64,000 nucleotides of DNA, from positions 1 through 64,000 of the forward strand of contig DATEHI010000022.1 in assembly GCA_035279665.1 (NCBI GenBank), read 5' to 3'. The stretch comes from CF-13 sp035279665. Lineage in GTDB: Bacteria; Chloroflexota; Dormibacteria; CF-121. The stretch's first letter is position 1. The number at the start of each line of letters is the position of its first letter. The notes under the pieces are model-generated. The model saw only the letters and a list, made by a program, of their open reading frames with translations, had not been told where the DNA came from and did not search any database. This document shows positions 17,220-25,934 of this stretch, in pieces. The position numbers were made by a program, and so were the translations under genes.

Positions 17220-18641
17220 GTGGCAGAATTTGAGCCGATGCGGGGGCGAGTCACCGTGGCGCTGCTGCTGACCATCGGCTTTTATGGGCTGGCGTTGGGC
17301 ATCGCCGGCGGCCTGCTCCTGATCGCCTGGCTGTTCTGGATCAACGGCCACCACGTCAACCGCGTCACGGCGTTCTGTGTCATCGGTGCCGGGGTGATCC
17401 TCTGGTCGATCGTTCCGCGACCGGAGCGGTTCCAGCCGCCGGGACCTGCCCTTATGGCGTCTTCAAATCCGAGGCTGTTCAAAGAACTCAACGACGTCGC
17501 GTCGCGAGTGGGGGAGCCGATGCCGCACGAGGTCTACCTGGTCCCGGACGTGAATGCCGGCGTTCGTCAGCGTGGCGGCTTCATGGGCGCCCGCGGTCGC
17601 CGTGTCATGTTGCTCGGCCTGCCGCTGCTCCAGGTCCTCACGATTTCCGAAATGCGGGCGGTGCTCGCGCACGAGTTCGGTCACTATCACGGCGGCGACA
17701 CCAGGCTGGCCCCGTGGATTTACAAAACGCGCGAGGCGATCATCCGGACGGTCCGGCAACTGTCCGGGAGTAGCAGCGTGCTCCACCTGCCCTTCGTCTG
17801 GTACGGGCAGATGTTCCTCCGCGTCACGCAGAAGATCTCGCGCCAGCAGGAATTCGCGGCGGACGTGCTCGCGGCGCGCACCGTTGGCGCTCGGCCCCTC
17901 CGGAGCGGCCTGCGCACGATCTTCGGCGCGGCACTGGCCTACGACGGCTACTGGCGCGAGGAAGTCGTCCCTGTCCTGAGCGCGGGTTTCCTGCCGCCCC
18001 TGGCGGACGGCTTCGAGCAGTTCCTGCGCGAGCCAAAAGTGGCGGACGCCGTCAATCGCGCGACGCAAGAAGAGATCAAGGCGCCCAGTATCGATCCGTA
18101 CGACAGCCACCCGTCACTCCCGGATCGGCTCAAAGCGCTGGAGGGCCTTCCACCCGGCCCCGAGCCGGCGACTGAGCCGCCCGCGCTCACCCTGCTCGAC
18201 AATGCGTCCGGCGTGGAGGTGCCCCTGGCGGCGAGCCTGTTGAAGCCCGGCGCGCCCGCCCTGCGGCCGGTCTCGTGGCGCGACGTTGGCATCGAGGTCC
18301 AGGTTCCGTACTGGCAAGCGCGCGTCCGGCGCGACGCGCAGCTGCTGGCGGGGCAGACGGTCGCAGACATCCCGCAGCTGATGCTGCTCGGCGACGGGGA
18401 CGCTGGCGCCAGGCGCACCCGCCTGCTCACCATTGGCGCGGCCCTGGCGGTTGCCCTGGTCGGCAGCGGCTGGACGCTCGAATCCTTGCCCGGCGCAGCG
18501 CCGGTGCTCCACCGCGGCGCCGACCGTGTGGAACCGTTCGGGATCGTCGAGGACGTTTCCGCCGGCAAGCTCACCGAGCAGGAATGGCGGCAACGCGCCG
18601 CGGCCCTCGGTATCGCCAACCTTCGGCTCAGCGTCACCTAG
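17220..18641 (+). CDS. M48-family membrane zinc metalloprotease
   Basis: Two N-terminal helices (LLLTIGFYGLALGIAGGLLLIAWLF and the next around residue 55) precede an M48 peptidase domain with the zinc motif VLAHEFGHYHGGD and the downstream Glu in QQEFAADVLAA (third ligand). A later PYDSHPSLPDRLKAL matches the D-x-H-P-x-x-x-x-R motif of HtpX/Ste24-like proteases. A further helix (LLTIGAALAVALVGSGW) lies near the C terminus. Role: membrane protein or peptide quality control, by family. GTG 17220 or ATG 17238 could be the start. Unlike HtpX it has a long C-terminal extension. Confidence 0.88.
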   Translation: MAEFEPMRGRVTVALLLTIGFYGLALGIAGGLLLIAWLFWINGHHVNRVTAFCVIGAGVILWSIVPRPERFQPPGPALMASSNPRLFKELNDVASRVGEPMPHEVYLVPDVNAGVRQRGGFMGARGRRVMLLGLPLLQVLTISEMRAVLAHEFGHYHGGDTRLAPWIYKTREAIIRTVRQLSGSSSVLHLPFVWYGQMFLRVTQKISRQQEFAADVLAARTVGARPLRSGLRTIFGAALAYDGYWREEVVPVLSAGFLPPLADGFEQFLREPKVADAVNRATQEEIKAPSIDPYDSHPSLPDRLKALEGLPPGPEPATEPPALTLLDNASGVEVPLAASLLKPGAPALRPVSWRDVGIEVQVPYWQARVRRDAQLLAGQTVADIPQLMLLGDGDAGARRTRLLTIGAALAVALVGSGWTLESLPGAAPVLHRGADRVEPFGIVEDVSAGKLTEQEWRQRAAALGIANLRLSVT

Positions 18642-18681
18642 GCGGTTGCGACTGACCGCCGCCGCCTAATAGAGTGGGTTG

Positions 18682-19071
18682 ATGAGGCTTTCTCGAACGG
18701 TCGCGCGGCCAATGCTGGCGAGCGTCTTCATCGTGTCAGGGCTGGACGTGCTCGCGAACCCCGAGCCGCGCGCCAAGGTGGCAAAGCCGGTGGTCGACCT
18801 GGTCGCCTCTGTCGTCCCATTCGCGCCGGCTGATCCCGTTGACGCAGTCAGGCTGAACGCGGCGGTGCATCTGGGAGCCGGGGTGCTCCTGGCGGCCGGC
18901 GTAATGTCGCGGCTTGCGGCGACGGCGCTGGCGGTGTCGATGGTGCCAACCACCGTCGCCGGTCACCCCTTCTGGGAGGTCGACGATCCGGTGAAGCGGT
19001 CGCAGCAGCGGGTGCAGTTTCTCAAGAACCTCGGCATCCTGAGTGGCCTGCTGGTGTTGGCATTCGATTGA
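18682..19071 (+). CDS. DoxX-family membrane protein
   Basis: 130 residues with four hydrophobic segments. RPMLASVFIVSGLDVLANPEPRA at the N terminus is the usual start of a DoxX-family protein, and KRSQQRVQFLKNLGILSGLLV is the usual C-terminal helix entry. Actual function of this short DoxX class is not established. ATG 18682 is preferred over TTG 18679. It lies 40 nt after the M48 gene and 37 nt before msrA on the same strand. Confidence 0.8.
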   Translation: MRLSRTVARPMLASVFIVSGLDVLANPEPRAKVAKPVVDLVASVVPFAPADPVDAVRLNAAVHLGAGVLLAAGVMSRLAATALAVSMVPTTVAGHPFWEVDDPVKRSQQRVQFLKNLGILSGLLVLAFD

Positions 19072-19108
19072 ATGGAACATAGCCGGGCTGCGGCTGGTTC
19101 TTCATAAC

Positions 19109-19663
19109 GTGAGCCAAGCGATTTTCGCCGCCGGCTGCTTTTGGGGCGTCGAGGCTGCCTTTCGCGAAGTTCCTGGCGTGACGGCGACCACGGTCGGGTA
19201 CACGGGCGGGACGACCAAGAACCCTTCCTACAGTCAGGTCTGTAGCGGGAACACCGGCCACGCCGAGGCCGTGCAAGTCGACTTCGATCCGTCCAGAGTC
19301 GCCTACGAGCAGCTTTTGGATGTCTTTTGGGCCAGCCACGATCCGACGACGCTGAACCGTCAGGGTTGGGACCTGGGCAGCCAGTACCGCTCCGCGATCT
19401 TTTTTACCGACCCCATACAGCAGGCCGCGGCGACGGCCTCGCTTCTCACGCGGCAGGAAACACGCCGCAAGCCGATCGTGACCGAGATCACGCCGGCGTC
19501 CGCCTTCTACCCGGCGGAGAACTACCACCAGCAGTACCTGGAGAAGCGCGGCCAGGCGAGCTGTCACGTCGGCCTCAACTCGGCTCAGCCAGTGATTGAC
19601 GCCGGATCGAAAGCCCAGGGAGGAACCTCGCTATGGCAAAAGCTCTTGAAGACCGGATCGTAG
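19109..19663 (+). CDS. msrA: Peptide-methionine (S)-S-oxide reductase
   Basis: The active-site motif GCFWGVEAAF has the catalytic Cys near residue 11. It is followed by TTVGYTGG, GHAEAVQVDFDP, FWASHDPTTLNRQGWDLGSQYRSAIF and the C-terminal FYPAENYHQQYLEK, all diagnostic of MsrA. It reduces methionine S-sulfoxide in oxidised proteins in the cytoplasm. GTG 19109 starts at the family N terminus (MSQAIFAAGCFWG); an open frame upstream to 19043 has no support. The last 31 nt overlap the start of the DUF427 gene. The C-terminal tail after the Cys in ASCHVGL is a little longer than usual. Confidence 0.95.
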   Translation: MSQAIFAAGCFWGVEAAFREVPGVTATTVGYTGGTTKNPSYSQVCSGNTGHAEAVQVDFDPSRVAYEQLLDVFWASHDPTTLNRQGWDLGSQYRSAIFFTDPIQQAAATASLLTRQETRRKPIVTEITPASAFYPAENYHQQYLEKRGQASCHVGLNSAQPVIDAGSKAQGGTSLWQKLLKTGS

Positions 19664-20433
19664 AAAACGTAGGCCAGCGACCCAACGCGGCCGATGACAT
19701 CGTCTTGGTGCGGACCGACCGGCGTGTCCGCGTGATGCTCGCTGGCACTACGATCGCCGACAGTCGCGCCGTGATGCTTATGCTCGAGAAGAAGCGGCTG
19801 GCGATCTACTACTTCCCCCTGAAGGACGTCCGCATCGATCTGCTCCTGCCGACGAACTACAAGAGTTCCCATGCGGGCAAGGGCGAAGCGAGCTTCTACT
19901 CCGTCAAGGTCGGAGACCGCGTCGCAGAAAAAGCCGCCTGGCGTTACCTGCAACCCGAACGCCCTGAGTTGAAGGATTATCTCGCCTTCTACTGGGACAA
20001 GATGGACGCCTGGTTCGAGGAGGACGACGAGGTCTTCGTTCATCCCCGCGATCCCTACCATCGGGTCGACGTCCTGAACAGCTCTCGCCACGTGAAAGTC
20101 ATCGTGGGTGGCGAACTCGTCGCCGAAACCACTCGGCCACGCCTCCTGTTCGAGACCGGCCTACCGACCCGCTACTACATTCCGAAGGTCGACGTGCGAC
20201 TGGAGCTGTTGACGCCCACCAACACCTCGACGCGCTGTCCTTACAAAGGCAAGGCCTCCTACTGGACGGTCAACGCCGGCGGCAAGGAATTCACCGATAT
20301 CGTCTGGGGCTATCCGGCGCCCATCCCGGAGTGTCCGAAGATCGAGAACCTGCTGTGCTTCTACGATGAGAAGGTCGACGCCGTCTACGTGGACGGCGAG
20401 CTGCAGCCCAGGCCCGTCACCCCCTGGTCTTGA
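19633..20433 (+). CDS. Tandem DUF427-domain protein
   Basis: 266 residues with two copies of the DUF427 fold. The first covers about residues 25-115 (VRVMLAGTTIADSRAVMLML, YYFPLKDVRIDLL). The second covers about 150-250 (VKVIVGGELVAETTRPRLLF, YYIPKVDVRLELL, CPYKGKASYW). Both repeat the order: strand with a small ligand-like pocket, YY-P-DVR-LL and W-Y-P. The function of this family (PF04248) is not known. ATG 19633 has Shine-Dalgarno GGGAGGA 9 nt upstream and lies inside the msrA 3' end, so both are coupled. Its 3' end overlaps the glycosylase gene tail-to-tail by 17 nt. Confidence 0.9.
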   Translation: MAKALEDRIVENVGQRPNAADDIVLVRTDRRVRVMLAGTTIADSRAVMLMLEKKRLAIYYFPLKDVRIDLLLPTNYKSSHAGKGEASFYSVKVGDRVAEKAAWRYLQPERPELKDYLAFYWDKMDAWFEEDDEVFVHPRDPYHRVDVLNSSRHVKVIVGGELVAETTRPRLLFETGLPTRYYIPKVDVRLELLTPTNTSTRCPYKGKASYWTVNAGGKEFTDIVWGYPAPIPECPKIENLLCFYDEKVDAVYVDGELQPRPVTPWS

Positions 20434-20998
20434 CGGAGAGTTGCCGGTAGCGGAAGCAGCTGACCAGGTGGTCGTTGACCAAGCCGGTCGCCTGCATGAA
20501 CGCGTAACAGATCGTCGGTCCGACGAAGTTCGCGCCGCGCGCGATCAGGTCCTTGCTTAATGCCCGTGACTCGGTGGTCTCGGTCGGAATATCGCCCATC
20601 GTCTTCCAGGCATTGCGCTTCGGCCGTTGGCCGACGAATGACCAGGCGTAGCGATCGAAACTGCCCTGCTCCTTGGCGATCGCCTGGACCACGCGGGCAT
20701 TTCGGACGGCGCTCTCGAGCTTGCGCCGGTTTCGGACGATCGCCGGCAAGGTCATCAGACGGCTGACGGCCGTCTCGCGAAAGCGGGCGACCGCGGCTGG
20801 GTCGAAGTCCTTGAACGCGGTGCGATAGGCGTCGCGTTTCCGCAGGATCGTCATCCAGCTCAGCCCGGCCTGGGCGCCCTCGAGGACTAGGAATTCGAAG
20901 AGGAGACTGTCGTTATGGACCGGCACACCCCACTCTCGGTCGTGGTACTCGAGCATCAGCGGATCGCCCTCTGCCCAACTGCACCGCTGAATGGCCAC
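20417..20998 (-). CDS. tag: DNA-3-methyladenine glycosylase I
   Basis: Matches the Tag family along its length: RCSWAEGDPLMLEYHDREWG at the start, LLFEFLVLEGAQAGLSW, NRRKLESAVRNARV, the ALSKDLIARGANFVGPT segment, and the C-terminal zinc/H pattern NDHLVSCFRY. It excises 3-methyladenine from alkylated DNA. The nominal start is GTG 20998 (MAIQRC), but the family N terminus (M-x-R-C-x-W) begins at the codon ATT 20992, which lies exactly 6 nt from a TAAGCT -10-like element. It is divergent from the esterase gene; the two promoters overlap. Confidence 0.92.
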   Translation of the reverse strand: MAIQRCSWAEGDPLMLEYHDREWGVPVHNDSLLFEFLVLEGAQAGLSWMTILRKRDAYRTAFKDFDPAAVARFRETAVSRLMTLPAIVRNRRKLESAVRNARVVQAIAKEQGSFDRYAWSFVGQRPKRNAWKTMGDIPTETTESRALSKDLIARGANFVGPTICYAFMQATGLVNDHLVSCFRYRQLSVKTRG

Positions 20999-21008
20999 AG
21001 CTTATAGT
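20999..21008. promoter_or_regulatory. Overlapping divergent -10 elements (tag / esterase)
   Basis: The minus strand reads TAAGCT (21004-20999), 6 nt before ATT 20992. The plus strand reads TATAGT (21003-21008), 6 nt before GTG 21015. Neither gene has a Shine-Dalgarno, so both transcripts would be leaderless and would compete for polymerase. Confidence 0.5.
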
Positions 21009-21014
21009 CGCATC

Positions 21015-22049
21015 GTGCCGGACTTTCCGCCATGGCTTTTCGCACCGAAGGGACGCTACGACGAGCATCTCTTCGAGAGCACGGTGCTCAAAGGCAATCC
21101 GCTCGGCGATCCCCATCGCCGGCCGCTCTGGGTGTACCTGCCACCCGGGTACGACGCGGATCCGCAGCGCCGCTACCCGAGCATTTACGTGATCCAGGGG
21201 TTGACCGGCCAGATCGACATGTGGCGAAACCGCCCCGCGTTCCGGCGAAACTTCCCGGAGCTGGCCGATGCCCAGTTCGCGGCGGGCGCCGCCAAGCCGT
21301 GCATCCTCGTCTATGTCGACTGCTGGACCTCAGTAGGCGGCAGCCAGTTTGTCGACTCACCCGGCACGGGCAAGTACCACACCTACCTGTGCGATGAGAT
21401 CGTCCCCTGGGTCGATGCCCGCTATCGAACGCTGCCGCAGGCGGGTCACCGCGGCATCACTGGCAAGTCGAGTGGCGGATATGGCGCCATGATCACGCCG
21501 ATGCTGCGGCCGGATCTGTTCGGCGGCCTGGCGACCCATGCTGGTGATGCGCTCTTCGAGATGTGCTATGCGCACGACTTTCCAAAGTCGGTGCGGACAC
21601 TACGCGACCACTACCACGGCTCCTTCGACGAGTTCTGGACGGACTTCCGCAGCCGGACCGCCTTCACCAGGGAGGGCGACGGCGAGCTCCTCAACGACTG
21701 GTGCATGGCGGCCTGCTATTCCGCCGACGATGACGGGACGGTCCACCTGCCGTATGACACTGCGACCGGCCAGCTCATCCCGGAAGTCTGGGAGCGCTGG
21801 CTGCGCTGGGACCCGGTGCGGATGGTGCCGCACCATGCGGACGCGCTGCGAGCAATGAGGGCGATCTATATCGACGCCGGCAAACGCGACCAGTATCACC
21901 TCGACCTGGGCGCAGAGGCCTTCCGCCGGGCGCTGGAGGCGATCGAGGTGACGGACGTCTTCTTCGAGCTCATCGATGCGACCCACGACGCGATCGAGTA
22001 CCGCTATCCGATCGCCATCAAGTACCTGGCCGAGCGGCTGACCCCCTAG
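21015..22049 (+). CDS. Alpha/beta-hydrolase esterase (Fes/esterase-D-like)
   Basis: An esterase of the enterochelin-esterase-like group: RRPLWVYLPPGYDAD and RYPSIYVIQG at the start of the fold, a nucleophile elbow GKSSGGYGA (catalytic Ser), and a C-terminal FFELIDATHDAIEYR holding the likely catalytic His. It is probably cytoplasmic as no signal peptide is seen. The substrate (siderophore ester, S-formylglutathione-like thioester or other) cannot be read from sequence. The longest frame starts at ATG 20991, overlapping the tag start. I prefer GTG 21015 (VPDFPPWLFAP), which follows TATAGT by 6 nt. Confidence 0.83.
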   Translation: MPDFPPWLFAPKGRYDEHLFESTVLKGNPLGDPHRRPLWVYLPPGYDADPQRRYPSIYVIQGLTGQIDMWRNRPAFRRNFPELADAQFAAGAAKPCILVYVDCWTSVGGSQFVDSPGTGKYHTYLCDEIVPWVDARYRTLPQAGHRGITGKSSGGYGAMITPMLRPDLFGGLATHAGDALFEMCYAHDFPKSVRTLRDHYHGSFDEFWTDFRSRTAFTREGDGELLNDWCMAACYSADDDGTVHLPYDTATGQLIPEVWERWLRWDPVRMVPHHADALRAMRAIYIDAGKRDQYHLDLGAEAFRRALEAIEVTDVFFELIDATHDAIEYRYPIAIKYLAERLTP

Positions 22050-22158
22050 CTGAACGTCCGGGTCGCGTCCTCGCCGTCCGGGTGAAGCCGCCGGCGCTGC
22101 TCCAGCCTTAGCGTGGAAGGCGGTCGAATTTTCCCAGCACAAAGGAGCGAGCAACACC

Positions 22159-23046
22159 ATGGCGACTCTCAAAGACCTTTCCAACGACATCGAAGCGCTG
22201 GTGGAGAAAGCGAGCAAGAGCGTAGTCCGGGTCGACGCTCGCAGGGGCCGGGCGGGCACCGGCATCGTCTGGGACACCGGTCTGGTCCTGACGGCCAACC
22301 ACGTGGTCGAGCAGGAGGACGAGATCGCGGTGGTCCTCGACGACAAGAGCACGACGGCGACGCTGGTGGGCCGCGACCCGGCGACCGACGTGGCGCTGCT
22401 CAAGGTGGATGGCCTGTCGGCCCCGGCATTGCCGCGTGCGAAAGTGGATGACCTCAAGCCGGGGCAAATCGTGCTGGCAATCGGCCGGCCGGGCAGCCTC
22501 AAGGCGACCTTCGGCACGATCAGCGCCGTTGCATCGTCCTGGCGCGGATGGCGCGGCAGCGAGATCGAGCACTTGATCCAAACGAACGCACCGCTCTATC
22601 CCGGGTTCAGTGGCGGTCCGCTGGTCGACGTCGACGGCCGCGTCGTCGGCATGAACAGCTGGGTCTTCGGTCGCGGAGACGGTCGGGCGATCGCGATGGA
22701 CGTCGCCGAGCGCGTCGTGGCCAGCCTGCGGTCCGAAGGCCGGATCAAGCGGCCCTATCTGGGGATCGGCACCCAGGAAGTGCCCCTGCCCGACGCCGTC
22801 AAAGGCCGGGTCAACCAGGACAGCGGGTTGCTGATCGTGGCCGTCGAGCCGCAGAGCCCGGCGGACAAGGCGGGCCTGATGCAGGGCGACACCCTCGTCG
22901 CGCTGGACGGAACCGCGACCACGAGCCTGGAGGACCTGTACTCGGGGCTGCGGAAGATCAAGGTCGGTGCCACCCAGACCGTCAAGGTCGTCCGTGCCGG
23001 CGAGGTGAAGGAAATCCCAGTGACAGTCGGCGAGGCAGGCCGCTAA
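22159..23046 (+). CDS. HtrA-like serine protease (S1C) with PDZ domain, no signal peptide
   Basis: Trypsin-like domain with catalytic H48 (TANHVV), D77 (ATDVALLKV) and S151 (PGFSGGPLV), then a PDZ domain from about residue 195 (YLGIGTQEVP, SPADKAGLMQGDTLVALDG). DegP/HtrA proteins are normally exported. This one begins MATLKDLSNDIEALVEKASK with no signal peptide or anchor, so it is expected to act in the cytoplasm. ATG 22159 is preceded by Shine-Dalgarno AAAGGAG (start near 22140). No neighbour hints at a specific target. The stem-loop at 23055 follows the stop. Confidence 0.9.
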   Translation: MATLKDLSNDIEALVEKASKSVVRVDARRGRAGTGIVWDTGLVLTANHVVEQEDEIAVVLDDKSTTATLVGRDPATDVALLKVDGLSAPALPRAKVDDLKPGQIVLAIGRPGSLKATFGTISAVASSWRGWRGSEIEHLIQTNAPLYPGFSGGPLVDVDGRVVGMNSWVFGRGDGRAIAMDVAERVVASLRSEGRIKRPYLGIGTQEVPLPDAVKGRVNQDSGLLIVAVEPQSPADKAGLMQGDTLVALDGTATTSLEDLYSGLRKIKVGATQTVKVVRAGEVKEIPVTVGEAGR

Positions 23047-23054
23047 CGCTTTCG

Positions 23055-23095
23055 GCCCCCCACCCCTGCCCTCCCCCAGAGGGTAGGGTGGGGGC
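23055..23095 (+). terminator. GC-rich stem-loop after the HtrA-like gene (likely terminator or dispersed repeat)
   Basis: Arms GCCCCCCACCCCTGCCCTC and GAGGGTAGGGTGGGGGC pair with small bulges around a CCCCA loop. It begins 8 nt after the stop codon, but the following T-run is weak (TTGAAA). Its left arm contains CCCTGCCCTCCCCC, found again at 11560-11573. Confidence 0.5.
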
Positions 23096-23141
23096 TTGAA
23101 ACGCCCGTGTCGCAGTCCGATCAACGAGCGATACAAGCCAT

Positions 23142-23200
23142 GCGGGAAACCCCGCGACCCTGACTTATGACTGTAGGTGCGGGAGTTCCCGCATCTGCAG
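23142..23200 (+). promoter_or_regulatory. Two stem-loops in the leader of the GGDEF-EAL gene
   Basis: First hairpin GCGGG-AAAC-CCCGC at 23142-23155. Second is a 14-bp imperfect inverted repeat at 23171-23200 (core TGCGGGA-GT-TCCCGCA) ending 3 nt before ATG 23204. The second stem would cover the ribosome-binding region. It does not match the c-di-GMP riboswitch consensus that I know. Confidence 0.45.
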
Positions 23201-23203
23201 ACA

Positions 23204-25924
23204 ATGGCAAGCAACCGCCGCCTCTTCATGGTGCTCACTGGGTGGGCTGGCTTTTGCCTGTTTTTCGCCGCCTGGCTGTACTTCCACTGGGCTGGGTCGC
23301 TTGGGACTCGGCGATTTGACGACATCGGGGAAACCCTGGCGGCCCTCGTCGGCGCCGCGGCCTGCGGGGTCGCCGCCTGGCGTCACCAGCGAAGAACAAG
23401 GATCGCGTGGGCGCTGATCGGCACCTCCGCGCTCTCCTGGGGCCTGGGCCAGGCGGTCTGGTCGTATTACGAGCTGCTGAAGGGGCAGCAGGTACCGTTC
23501 CCTTCCCTGGCCGATCTCGGCTATCTCACCGCCGTGCCGCTGGCGGTCGCTGGGGTGCTGTGCTTCCCCTCGGCGCCCAACCGAGCCAGCTCCTTGCTCA
23601 GGACCATCCTGGACGCGCTCCTGATCGCCGGTTCGCTCTTCGTCATCAGCTGGGCCACGGTGCTGGGCACGGTCTACCGGGCCGGCTCGGGCGGTCTGCT
23701 GGCGCAGCTGATCGGCCTCGCCTATCCGGCCGGCGACATCGTGATCGCGACCATCGTGTTGATCGTGGCGTCCAGGGCCAGCCGCGCAAACCGCCTGCCA
23801 TTCCTCCTTCTGACCGGCGGGCTGATCGCCAACCTGCTGGCCGACAGCGCGTTCGCCTACCTCACCACCACCAACACCTACGGAACCGGCAATCCAACGG
23901 ACACGGGCTGGGCTGCCGGCTACCTGCTGATCGCGATCGCGGGCCTTCGCGCAGCCACGACGCGCGCGGCGGGCCCGGTCGGGAGCGACGGCACACCCAG
24001 TCGGATCTGGCTGGCACTTCCCTACGTGCCGATTGCGGCGGCGGCCATCGTCGCTGTCGTCGAGGAGTCGCTGCCCGGCGAGCTGGACCCCGTGGTGTTC
24101 TGGTCGGTGATGGGGCTGATCGTGGGCGTTGTCCTCAGGCAATACCTGATGCTGACCGACAACCAGCTCCTCAACCGGCGGCTGGAAGCGACCGCGGCGG
24201 ACCTCGCCAAGAGGGAAGAGCACTTCCGCGCGCTGGTCCAGAACTCATCCGACGTCATCACGCTCATCGGGCGTCACGGGTCGATCCGCTATCAGAGCGC
24301 CTCGGTGGAGCGGATCCTCGGGTATAAGGAGGACGAGCTCCTGGGCAAGCCGTTCGGAGACCTGGTGCACCCGGAGGACCGCACGCAACTGCTCCGGAAG
24401 ATCGACGAGGCCATCAATATCGTCGGACCGCCGATTTCCGCCGAGTGCCGGCTGCGGCGGGTGGACGACTCGTACTGCCTTGCCGAGATCACGATCACCA
24501 ATCTCCTCGAGTTGCCCGCAGTCGGCGGTCTGGTTCTAAACACTCGCGACGTCAGCGAGCGCAAGGCGCTGGAAGAGAAGCTCACCCACCAGGCCTTCCA
24601 CGACTCGCTCACCAACCTGCCGAACCGGGCGGCCTTCCGGATCGGCCTCGACCACGCGCTGCATGGGAACGCTGAGGGGCGGATCGCGGTTCTCTTCCTC
24701 GATCTCGACGATTTCAAAGCCGTGAATGACACGCTGGGTCACGACATCGGCGATCAGTTGCTGGTCGCGGTCGGCGCCCGAATCGCGTCTACGCTGCGAC
24801 CGGGCGATACGGTTGCGCGCCTGGGCGGTGACGAATTCGCGGTCCTGCTGAAGAAGATGGAGGACGAGGAAATCGCCGCGCGGGTTGCCGAACGGATCAC
24901 GCGGCAGCTCGTGCCGCCCTTCGCGATCGGAGGGAAGGAGATCTCGATACGGGCCAGCATCGGCATCGCCGGCCTGGTCTCGGGGCAGGAGGCGGCTGAC
25001 GAGCTCCTCAAAAACGCGGATGTCGCGATGTATATCGCGAAGGCGAAAGGCAAGGCGCGTTTCGTCCACTTCGAAGCCTCGCTGGCGAACGCAGCGATCG
25101 AACGTATGGAACTCGAGAACGACCTGCGGAGCGCCCTCGAGGAGAAGCAGTTCGTGTTGCAGTACGAGCCGGTCATCATGCTCGAATCCGGCGCGGTTCA
25201 CAGCTTCGAGGCGCTGCTGCGATGGAACCATCCACGCCGAGGCATCCTGTCCCCGGTCGATTTCATCGGCGTCGCCGAGCAGAGCGGGCTGATCGTCGAG
25301 CTCGGGCGCTGGATCATGCAACAAGCCGCCCGCGACGGACGTCGCTGGCAGGTGCGCTATCCGTCGGTACCGCCGATGCAGATCAGCGTCAACCTCTCGG
25401 GGCGACAGATCGAGCGTCCCGAGTTGATCAAGGAAGTCGTCGACGCGGTCGACGCCGCCGGTCTCGACCCCCAATCGTTGATCCTCGAGCTGACCGAGAG
25501 CGTGCTGCTGGCGGACACCGAGCCGGTGGCTCGCACGTTGCAGGAACTTCGCAGCCTTGGCTTCCGCCTCGCGCTCGACGACTTCGGCACCGGCTACTCA
25601 TCGCTCGGGCACCTTCGGGACTTCCCGGTCGACATCCTCAAAATGGATGCCTCGTTCGTGGCCGGCATCGGACACGGCATGGCCGACGGCGCCATCCTGC
25701 GCGCCATCATCGGGCTCGCCAACAGCCTGGGCTTGATGACGATTGGAGAGGGGATCGAACGGCAAGATCAGCTTGCCGCTCTGAACGCGATGGGCTGCAA
25801 CGCGGGTCAGGGTTTCTACTTCTCCAAGCCCCTCGATTACGAGGCCATGGAAGTGCTGCTAGCGTCCTGCATCCAGAGCGGCACCGGGCGGCAGCTCCCG
25901 CCCGCGTGGCGCATGACCGCCTAG
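23204..25924 (+). CDS. Membrane PAS-GGDEF-EAL protein (c-di-GMP turnover)
   Basis: 906 residues. About eight hydrophobic helices (residues 10-310) form an integral sensor and are followed by a PAS domain (about 335-455, FRALVQNSSDVITLIGRHG). The GGDEF domain (about 470-630) has RLGGDEFAVL. The EAL domain (about 650-895) has SFEALLRW, NLSGRQI, ELTESVLL, DDFGTGYSS and KMDASF. Both catalytic motifs are intact. It can in principle make and break cyclic di-GMP in response to a membrane or PAS ligand. ATG 23204 lies directly behind a stem-loop; an upstream GTG 23177 would be inside that loop. Confidence 0.93.
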   Translation: MASNRRLFMVLTGWAGFCLFFAAWLYFHWAGSLGTRRFDDIGETLAALVGAAACGVAAWRHQRRTRIAWALIGTSALSWGLGQAVWSYYELLKGQQVPFPSLADLGYLTAVPLAVAGVLCFPSAPNRASSLLRTILDALLIAGSLFVISWATVLGTVYRAGSGGLLAQLIGLAYPAGDIVIATIVLIVASRASRANRLPFLLLTGGLIANLLADSAFAYLTTTNTYGTGNPTDTGWAAGYLLIAIAGLRAATTRAAGPVGSDGTPSRIWLALPYVPIAAAAIVAVVEESLPGELDPVVFWSVMGLIVGVVLRQYLMLTDNQLLNRRLEATAADLAKREEHFRALVQNSSDVITLIGRHGSIRYQSASVERILGYKEDELLGKPFGDLVHPEDRTQLLRKIDEAINIVGPPISAECRLRRVDDSYCLAEITITNLLELPAVGGLVLNTRDVSERKALEEKLTHQAFHDSLTNLPNRAAFRIGLDHALHGNAEGRIAVLFLDLDDFKAVNDTLGHDIGDQLLVAVGARIASTLRPGDTVARLGGDEFAVLLKKMEDEEIAARVAERITRQLVPPFAIGGKEISIRASIGIAGLVSGQEAADELLKNADVAMYIAKAKGKARFVHFEASLANAAIERMELENDLRSALEEKQFVLQYEPVIMLESGAVHSFEALLRWNHPRRGILSPVDFIGVAEQSGLIVELGRWIMQQAARDGRRWQVRYPSVPPMQISVNLSGRQIERPELIKEVVDAVDAAGLDPQSLILELTESVLLADTEPVARTLQELRSLGFRLALDDFGTGYSSLGHLRDFPVDILKMDASFVAGIGHGMADGAILRAIIGLANSLGLMTIGEGIERQDQLAALNAMGCNAGQGFYFSKPLDYEAMEVLLASCIQSGTGRQLPPAWRMTA

Positions 25925-25934
25925 GCGCGTCACT

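Noticed and set aside
23101..23203. c-di-GMP (GEMM) riboswitch before the GGDEF-EAL gene
   Set aside because: Hairpins are present, but the conserved bases and tetraloop-receptor arrangement of GEMM are missing.
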